Positions 10,918 through 16,610 of a DNA stretch of 16,610 nt are shown here, in pieces; position 1 is the stretch's first letter, and each line of letters opens with the position of its first letter. The stretch spans positions 1 to 16,610 of the forward strand of contig JBGVFH010000003.1 in assembly GCA_045120955.1 (NCBI GenBank), read 5' to 3'. This stretch comes from JAZMZS01 sp045120955 (GTDB taxonomy: Bacteria > Bacillota > Clostridia > Oscillospirales > CAG-272). The notes below the pieces were generated by a model, which was given only the letters and a program-made list of their open reading frames with translations, did not search any database and was not told the origin of the DNA. Made by a program: the position numbers and the translations under genes.

Positions 10918-13341
10918 TTATTTATTGAGTCGATGTATATTCCATATTCTTTGTGCATATTCATTTATGCTTCTGTCAGCCGCAAAGAATCCGGATGCCG
11001 CAATATTTATAAGTGACATCTTGTTCCACTCACGTTTGTTTGCATAAGCATTAAGCGCCTTATCGCGTGTCATTGAATACGACTCGAAATCTGCCATACA
11101 CATGAACGGATCGGCAACACCCTGATGGGAAGTGAGCAGATAGTTTGCTATGTTCGAGAAGGACTGACCTGCAAATCCGACGTTAAGATAATCTACTGCC
11201 TTACGAAGCTTTTCGTTTGCGGTGTAGAAATCGTATGAATGATATCCTTTGAGCCACAGATCGTCTACTTCATTGCAATTAAGACCGAAGATAAACATAT
11301 TTTCATCACCGGTTGCCGCAACCATTTCGACATTAGCGCCGTCGTATGTACCTATTGTAAGTGCACCGTTCATCATGAGCTTCATACAACCTGTACCGCT
11401 CGCCTCTTTACCTGCAAGGGAGATCTGCTCGCTTATTTCAGCAGCAGGAACAAGTGCTTCTGCCATGCTGACATTGTAGTCCTCAAGGAATACTACCTGC
11501 AATTTTTCTTTTATCTTGGGATTTTGCTCAATATCTTTCTGGATGTAGCAGATCAGCTTGATAATATCCTTTGCCATATAGTATCCGGGCGCAGCCTTCG
11601 CACCGAAGAGGAAGGTCTGGGGCTGGATATCCTTGTTGGGATTTTCTTTTATATCAACATAAAGCGAAATGATGTTAAGTGCATTGAGAAGCTGACGCTT
11701 GTATTCGTGCAAACGTTTTATCTGAACGTCAAACAGGGAATTGGGATCAAGGACAACGCCTGTCTTTTTGTAAAGCTTGTCAGCAAATGTTTTTTTGTTT
11801 TCAAGCTTTATCTCAGCAAGCTTGTCAAGAACGGATTTGTTCGAAGCAAACTTTCTCAGGTTGTCAAGCTCTTCGGGATTTTTTCTGTAGGTATCTCCGA
11901 TGAGCTCTTCTATCAAGCCTGCAAGCTTCGGGTTTGAATAGCACAGCCAACGACGGTGAGCAATACCGTTTGTAACATTGGTGAAACGCTCGGGATACAT
12001 CTTGTGGAAATCCTTGAATACGGAATTTACGAGAATGTCCGAATGGAGCTTTGATACACCGTTTATCGAATGTGAGCCGATAACGCTGAGATTTGCCATT
12101 CTTATCTGATTGTGGCAGATAATAGACATAGAGGAGATTTTGTCCCAGTTTGAGGGGAAACGCTGCCATGCCTGATTGCAGAATCTTTCGTTTATTTCCT
12201 TTACTATTGTGTAAATGCGGGGAAGCTTAAGCTTGAAAAGATCTTCGTTCCACGTTTCAAGCGCCTCAGGCATAACGGTGTGGTTGGTATAAGAAACTGT
12301 ACGCACAACCATATCCCATGCTTTGTCCCAGTTGTAGCAATGATCGTCGATCAGTATACGCATAAGCTCGGGAATACAAAGGGCAGGGTGAGTATCGTTT
12401 ATATGGATAGCTACCTTGTCGGGAAGATTGTCGAGCGTTCCGTATACAGCCATATGGTCACGAAGTATGCTCTGGATAGAAGCAGAAACCAAGAAATACT
12501 GCTGAGTGAGACGCAGAAGCTTTCCTTCGTAGTGGTTATCGGAGGGGTAGAGAACCTTTGATATTATCTCTGCGTTCGTATTATCCTCAATAGCCTTTGC
12601 ATACTGACCTTGAGTAAAGAGTCCCATGTTAAACTTCGAGATATCTCTTGCTCTCCAAAGTCTGAGCTGGCTTACCGCTTTTGAATCGGCTCCGGATACC
12701 ATCATATCATATGGAACAGCCTCTATTTCATCGCAGTCGACATATTCGATGCTGCAACGTCCGTTTTCCCACTTTTCCTTGACATGTCCGCCGAGCTTTA
12801 CATGATATATTCTGTCAGTTCTCGGAACAAGCCAAACATCTCCGCCTGGAAGCCATATGTCGGGCAGCTCAACTTGCATACCGTCAATGATCTTTTGCTT
12901 GAAAAGCCCATACTCATAGCAGATCGAAAATCCTGTTGCGGGATAATCGAGCGATGAGAGCGAGTCCATAAAGCAGGCTGCAAGTCTTCCGAGGCCTCCG
13001 TTTCCGAGTCCTGCATCGGGCTCAAGCTCATAGAGGTCGTCCAAATCAAAGCCCAATTCGGTCAGCGCATTTCTGTACTCTTTTTCAAGACCGAGATTGT
13101 TGAGGTTGGTCTTGAGAGAACGTCCCATCAAAAACTCCATGCACATATAGTATACGCGCTTTTCGCCTTTTTGATTTACTTCTTTTTTGAAGTCGTTTCT
13201 CTTTTGTGCCAAAATGTCCTTGATGGTCAATGCGCTCGCCTTGTACATCTGGTCAGCAGATGCATCGGATGAGGAGCAGCCGAAATATCTTGACAGTTTA
13301 AGCTCCAGCAGTTCTTTGATTTCTTTTTGTGATTGTGCCAT
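10918..13341 (-). CDS. glgP: Glycogen/starch/alpha-glucan phosphorylase
   Basis: An 807-residue PLP-dependent GT35 enzyme that releases glucose 1-phosphate from the non-reducing ends of glycogen. Length and layout are typical of bacterial phosphorylases. Visible motifs: RVYYMCMEFLMGR 62-74, DAGLGNGGLGRLAACFMDSL 109-128, HINDTHPAL 313-321, the FDVQIKRLHEYKRQ block at 537-550, and the cofactor site ASGTGCMKLMMNGALT with the PLP lysine at Lys654. The cofactor motif has Cys652 where GNMK is usual. AGGAAGGAA precedes the ATG. It starts 20 nt after the glgA stop, so it belongs to the glgC-glgD-glgA-glgP transcript, pairing synthesis and breakdown in one operon. A hairpin terminator follows. Confidence 0.97.
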   Translation of the reverse strand: MAQSQKEIKELLELKLSRYFGCSSSDASADQMYKASALTIKDILAQKRNDFKKEVNQKGEKRVYYMCMEFLMGRSLKTNLNNLGLEKEYRNALTELGFDLDDLYELEPDAGLGNGGLGRLAACFMDSLSSLDYPATGFSICYEYGLFKQKIIDGMQVELPDIWLPGGDVWLVPRTDRIYHVKLGGHVKEKWENGRCSIEYVDCDEIEAVPYDMMVSGADSKAVSQLRLWRARDISKFNMGLFTQGQYAKAIEDNTNAEIISKVLYPSDNHYEGKLLRLTQQYFLVSASIQSILRDHMAVYGTLDNLPDKVAIHINDTHPALCIPELMRILIDDHCYNWDKAWDMVVRTVSYTNHTVMPEALETWNEDLFKLKLPRIYTIVKEINERFCNQAWQRFPSNWDKISSMSIICHNQIRMANLSVIGSHSINGVSKLHSDILVNSVFKDFHKMYPERFTNVTNGIAHRRWLCYSNPKLAGLIEELIGDTYRKNPEELDNLRKFASNKSVLDKLAEIKLENKKTFADKLYKKTGVVLDPNSLFDVQIKRLHEYKRQLLNALNIISLYVDIKENPNKDIQPQTFLFGAKAAPGYYMAKDIIKLICYIQKDIEQNPKIKEKLQVVFLEDYNVSMAEALVPAAEISEQISLAGKEASGTGCMKLMMNGALTIGTYDGANVEMVAATGDENMFIFGLNCNEVDDLWLKGYHSYDFYTANEKLRKAVDYLNVGFAGQSFSNIANYLLTSHQGVADPFMCMADFESYSMTRDKALNAYANKREWNKMSLINIAASGFFAADRSINEYAQRIWNIHRLNK

Positions 13342-13361
13342 TTTAAATTCCTTCCTTGTTG

Positions 13362-14801
13362 TTAACCTAACTCGTCATACATTTTCAAGTACATCTTCGC
13401 AGAAGATGACCAAGAAAAGTCGGTGTTCATTATTCTGTAGACGAGTTTTTTATATTTGTCTTTATCTTTGCAGATATTGATCGCTTTCATAGCGCAGTCA
13501 TAGAGCTGGTCGGCGCCGTAATGAGCAAAGGTAAATCCGTTGCCGTAGATTTTTCCTTTGTCTTCATAATAATGCTTTATCGAATCATAAAGTCCGCCTG
13601 TTTCTCTTGTGACAGGTATTGCGCCGTATCTTGATGCTATCATCTGAGACAGTCCGCAGGGCTCGCTCTTTGACGGCATCAAAAATACATCCGCTGCTGC
13701 GTATATTCTCTTTGAAAGGTCACGGTCATATTTGATGATCGAACGTACCTTGTCTCTGTGTCTGTACTCGAGCTCACGGAGAAAATCCTCATAGCATTGC
13801 TCACCTGTACCAAGTACAACAAACTGTATGTCCTGTTCGAGAAGTCTGTATGCCATCTCGCATACAAGATCGACACCTTTGTGAGAAGCAAGACGTGTGA
13901 TCATTGCTACCATAGGGATGTCAGGGTTCTCCGGTAATGCCATTTCCTTTTGAAAAGCTACCTTGCATTGTGCTTTTTTATCTATTGTTCTCTTTGAATA
14001 CTTGGTTTTGAGTGCGGTATCCTTTGCGGGATTGTAATATGTATAGTCAATTCCGTTGAGAATTCCGCGCAACTTATATGCATTTTCTGTAAGAATGGAA
14101 TTGAGTCCGTGTGAAAACTCGGGATATTTTATTTCCTCTGCATATGTAGGGCTGACGGTAGAGATAAGGTCGGTACACTGTATAGCGCCTTTCATCAAAT
14201 TTATGCAGCCTTCCCATTCAACAATGCTTTTTTCAGACTCAGGAAGTCCGAATACATCGCCGAGAATTTCAAAGTCGTATTTTCCTTGATACTCGATATT
14301 ATGAATTGTAAATACGCTTCTGATATTGTCATATCCGCGGATAAAGCCGTACTTTCTCTTCAAATATATGACGGTAAGAGCGGACTGCCAATCGTTTGCG
14401 TGAAGGATATCGGGATAAAAATCAAGTCTGTTGAGCATTTCAAGCACCGCTGTGCTGAAAAATGCGTATCTTTCACCGTCATCAAAGTGACCGTAAAGAC
14501 CGTCGCGTCCGAAGTATCTTTCGTTGTCGATAAAATAATACGTTACACCGTCTTTCACGAGACTTTTAATTCCGCAGTATTCATGTCTCCAGGCAAGATC
14601 GATGAAGGTGACACATTCTTCCTTCATCTGTTCTCTCCATTCGTTCTTTACAGCCTTGTAAAGCGGAATTACAACACGAACATCTATATCATCTCCGCCC
14701 TCTGCTTTAAGAGCGGCAGGCAGAGAACCGAGAACATCTCCAAGTCCTCCTGTTGCGGCAAACGGCATAGCCTCCGAGCCGACAAAAAGTATCTTTTTCA
14801 T
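13362..14801 (-). CDS. glgA: Glycogen synthase (ADP-glucose)
   Basis: A 479-residue GT5 glycosyltransferase of usual bacterial length that transfers glucose from ADP-glucose to the growing alpha-1,4-glucan. Two Rossmann-type halves are evident. The N-terminal substrate motif reads ATGGLGDV at 16-23, with Ala16 where E. coli and B. subtilis enzymes have a lysine (K-x-GGL). Also seen: HANDWQS 134-140, TIHNIEYQG 165-173, LNGIDYTYYNP 248-258, ITRLASHKG 301-309, and the catalytic-loop SEPCGLSQM 379-387 with Glu380, followed by RETGGL 399-404. GGGGG lies about 7 nt before the ATG. The ATG overlaps the glgD stop by 4 nt (ATGA), so the two are coupled. The function is firm by context; the missing lysine is worth noting. 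Confidence 0.95.
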   Translation of the reverse strand: MKKILFVGSEAMPFAATGGLGDVLGSLPAALKAEGGDDIDVRVVIPLYKAVKNEWREQMKEECVTFIDLAWRHEYCGIKSLVKDGVTYYFIDNERYFGRDGLYGHFDDGERYAFFSTAVLEMLNRLDFYPDILHANDWQSALTVIYLKRKYGFIRGYDNIRSVFTIHNIEYQGKYDFEILGDVFGLPESEKSIVEWEGCINLMKGAIQCTDLISTVSPTYAEEIKYPEFSHGLNSILTENAYKLRGILNGIDYTYYNPAKDTALKTKYSKRTIDKKAQCKVAFQKEMALPENPDIPMVAMITRLASHKGVDLVCEMAYRLLEQDIQFVVLGTGEQCYEDFLRELEYRHRDKVRSIIKYDRDLSKRIYAAADVFLMPSKSEPCGLSQMIASRYGAIPVTRETGGLYDSIKHYYEDKGKIYGNGFTFAHYGADQLYDCAMKAINICKDKDKYKKLVYRIMNTDFSWSSSAKMYLKMYDELG

Positions 14802-15931
14802 ATCATTGCCCCCTTGTCAATATAAAACGGCATAGTATCATGTCCCGAGAGATTTCTGTTATCGCGGATAACAACATTCTTATCTGCAATAACGCAGTTG
14901 AGCGTTACATTCTCTCCTGTGTAGGTATCCTGAAGCATAATGGAATTTTCAACTACGGTGCCTTTACCGATCTTTACACCTCTGAACAGTATCGAGTTTT
15001 TGACCGTTCCTTCAATTATGCATCCGTCAGCTATCAGTGAATTTTCTACAACTGCCGTATCCTCATATTTTGTTGGTGTGTTATTTCTGACCTTTGTGTA
15101 TATAGCTCTGCGGTCAACATTGAATAGACTTTCACGGGTATCGAGATCGAGCAGCTCCATATTACATCTGAAATAGTCAACGATACTCTTTATCGTTGCA
15201 TAATAGCCCATATGCTCATAAATAGTTACCTTTTTGCTTGACAGGTAGTTTTTGATAACATCCTTGTACAGATGTCTGTAATTGTGAGCGATCGCCTCAA
15301 GCACGATAGCCTGTAAAAGCTCTTTCTTGAGTACGATTATATTTGTCGAAACAAGTCTTTCACCGTTGATGTTAGAGGTCTGGTCGATTATATCGGTGAC
15401 ACGGTTGCTTGAGTCAGCCTCAATAATGCTCTGTTTTCCGACATCTTCTCTGCGAAGCATCTGGCGTTTGACAACAATGGTAATATCGGACTCATTTTTT
15501 ATGTGGTCTTCAAGCACATCGTTTAAATCAATATTGCATATTGCGTCACAGTCGGAAAGTACAGCATATTCTTCTGTTGAACGTGTAATAAAATTCAGAA
15601 TGCCTTTGAGAGAGTGAAGGCGTGAATCGGTAATGCCGTCGCCGGATGTGTTGTCATATGCGGTGATGTACGGAGGAAGCAGCTTTATACCGCCGCTTCT
15701 GCGGGCAAGGTCCCAGTCTTTACCGGTTCCGATGTGGTCCATAAGGGACTGGTAGTTGTACTGTGTAATTACACCGACCTTATTTATATTGGAGTTGACC
15801 ATGTTTGACAGAGCAAAATCTATCAGACGGTATCTGCAGCCAAACGGAACGGAGCCTATCGTTCTGCGGCGTGTCATCTCAGGCAGATTGTTGTCATGTA
15901 TATTTGCAAATATAATTCCGAAAGCGTTCAT
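14798..15931 (-). CDS. glgD: Glucose-1-phosphate adenylyltransferase subunit GlgD
   Basis: A 377-residue homologue of GlgC that, in Firmicutes, partners GlgC in a heteromeric ADP-glucose pyrophosphorylase and modulates its activity. The N-terminal region lacks the glycine-rich nucleotide loop of GlgC: it reads FGIIFANIHDNNLPEMT at 4-20. It keeps GSVPFGCRYRLIDFALSNMV at 26-45 and has LSDCDA at 125-130 at the place of the catalytic aspartate segment. A left-handed beta-helix with the typical alternating hydrophobic repeats fills about 285-377. AGGAG lies 5-6 nt before the ATG. It starts 13 nt after glgC and overlaps glgA by 4 nt. The call as GlgD rather than a second GlgC rests on the degenerate N-terminal loop and gene order. 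Confidence 0.95.
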   Translation of the reverse strand: MNAFGIIFANIHDNNLPEMTRRRTIGSVPFGCRYRLIDFALSNMVNSNINKVGVITQYNYQSLMDHIGTGKDWDLARRSGGIKLLPPYITAYDNTSGDGITDSRLHSLKGILNFITRSTEEYAVLSDCDAICNIDLNDVLEDHIKNESDITIVVKRQMLRREDVGKQSIIEADSSNRVTDIIDQTSNINGERLVSTNIIVLKKELLQAIVLEAIAHNYRHLYKDVIKNYLSSKKVTIYEHMGYYATIKSIVDYFRCNMELLDLDTRESLFNVDRRAIYTKVRNNTPTKYEDTAVVENSLIADGCIIEGTVKNSILFRGVKIGKGTVVENSIMLQDTYTGENVTLNCVIADKNVVIRDNRNLSGHDTMPFYIDKGAMI

Positions 15932-15944
15932 ATATGTCTCCTGT

Positions 15945-16610
15945 TTATTTAGATATTATTTTTCCGGCTTCGATCGTTTCGCCGTCGTTGATCGAAATAG
16001 AGGCGCCCACTACCGTGACCTCTGCGTCTTCAGACATTTTTGTTCCAACCGTTGCATTTTTTCCAATGTCTACATCAGAATCGAGAATGGAGAAATCTAC
16101 AACAGCGCCTTCGCGTATTATTGTATTAGACATGATTACCGAGTCTCTTACAACAGCGCCTTTTTCTACTGTTACGTTATTTGAAAGCATACTGTTTATA
16201 ACGGTTCCGAGTATTGTACATCCGCTTGTTATCATAGAGTTTTCGATCTTTGCATCCTTACCGACAAACTGCGGAGGACTTACCGTAGTTCTTGAGAAAA
16301 TTCTCCAGCTCTCGTCCTGCAAAGAGAAACGGGGGTCATGTCCGAGCATATCCATATTAGCTTCCCAAAGACTCTTTAGAGTTCCTACGTCCTTCCAATA
16401 GCCCTCGAAAGAGTAGGAGTACATTTTCTCTCCCTTTGAAAGCATGGAGGGAATAATGTTTTTTCCGAAGTCGTTGGAGCTCTTGGGGTCCTGTTCGTCT
16501 TCCTCAAGATACTTGTAGAGCTTTTCCGCATTGAAGATATATATACCCATCGAAGCCTTCGTGCTGTCGGGATTTTTCGGCTTTTCTGTAAACTTTGATA
16601 TCTTGCCGTT
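15945..16610 (-). CDS. glgC: Glucose-1-phosphate adenylyltransferase GlgC, 5' end missing
   Basis: The C-terminal 221 codons of the catalytic ADP-glucose pyrophosphorylase subunit, which makes ADP-glucose from glucose 1-phosphate and ATP. The frame is open to the right edge, beginning NGKISKFTEKPKNPDS. The family segment KFTEKP...ASMGIYIF (sugar-phosphate binding region) is followed by DFGKNIIPSML and YSFEGYWKDVGTLKSLWEAN. A left-handed beta-helix then runs to the end, with repeated hexapeptides such as CTILGTVINSML. The N-terminal nucleotide-binding loop lies off the window. It heads the visible part of the glg operon; whether glgB or another gene precedes it cannot be seen. The promoter must be beyond the edge. 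Confidence 0.95.
   Translation of the reverse strand, partial: NGKISKFTEKPKNPDSTKASMGIYIFNAEKLYKYLEEDEQDPKSSNDFGKNIIPSMLSKGEKMYSYSFEGYWKDVGTLKSLWEANMDMLGHDPRFSLQDESWRIFSRTTVSPPQFVGKDAKIENSMITSGCTILGTVINSMLSNNVTVEKGAVVRDSVIMSNTIIREGAVVDFSILDSDVDIGKNATVGTKMSEDAEVTVVGASISINDGETIEAGKIISK

Noticed and set aside
1..16610. CRISPR arrays, insertion sequences, tRNA or rRNA genes, toxin-antitoxin or defence genes
   Set aside because: None seen; all long frames belong to recognised housekeeping, sporulation or glycogen genes.

Overview
The window looks like chromosome from a spore-forming, low-to-mid GC Firmicute, most likely a gut-type Clostridia (Oscillospiraceae/Ruminococcaceae-like). Supporting signs are SpoIIR, a GlgC/GlgD pair (GlgD is largely a Firmicutes protein), a ClpC with a UVR motif, strong GGAGG ribosome binding sites and consensus sigma-A promoters. 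I cannot name the species from sequence alone.

Layout. Bases 1-3908 run on the + strand: the 3' end of der, then obg, spoIIR, eno and rpsU (58 codons, own promoter, own terminator). Bases 3909-4355 are non-coding and rich in hairpins, and hold the first copy of a roughly 215-bp intergenic repeat. Bases 4356-7168 run on the - strand: a small unknown ORF translationally coupled to clpC. A divergent intergenic region then carries a consensus promoter, a 31-codon leader ORF and an intrinsic terminator, all upstream of prs (7414-8562, +). Bases 8563-8922 are non-coding: the prs terminator followed by the second copy of the repeat. From 8923 to the right edge everything is on the - strand and concerns glycogen and alpha-glucan: glgC (partial), glgD, glgA, glgP, then a hairpin terminator and a GH13 alpha-glucan hydrolase.

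How the genes work together. GlgC/GlgD make ADP-glucose, GlgA polymerises it, GlgP phosphorolyses the polymer, and the GH13 enzyme probably trims maltodextrins or branched limit dextrins. glgC-glgD-glgA-glgP are packed with gaps of 13, -4 and 20 nt, so they should be one transcript. Der and Obg are ribosome-assembly GTPases. SpoIIR is the forespore signal that activates SpoIIGA, which in turn processes pro-sigma-E.

The most interesting parts are regulatory. (1) A perfect 12-bp inverted repeat holds the spoIIR start codon in its stem and its ribosome binding site in the loop, and lies directly downstream of a near-consensus sigma-F promoter. (2) The prs leader peptide ORF runs straight through an intrinsic terminator that every prs transcript must pass. 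(3) A conserved intergenic repeat sits immediately 3' of two unrelated - strand genes, in both convergent intergenic regions; one copy may lie inside a MITE-like element with imperfect terminal inverted repeats. I saw no CRISPR array, insertion sequence, tRNA or rRNA, and no unmistakably new multi-gene system.
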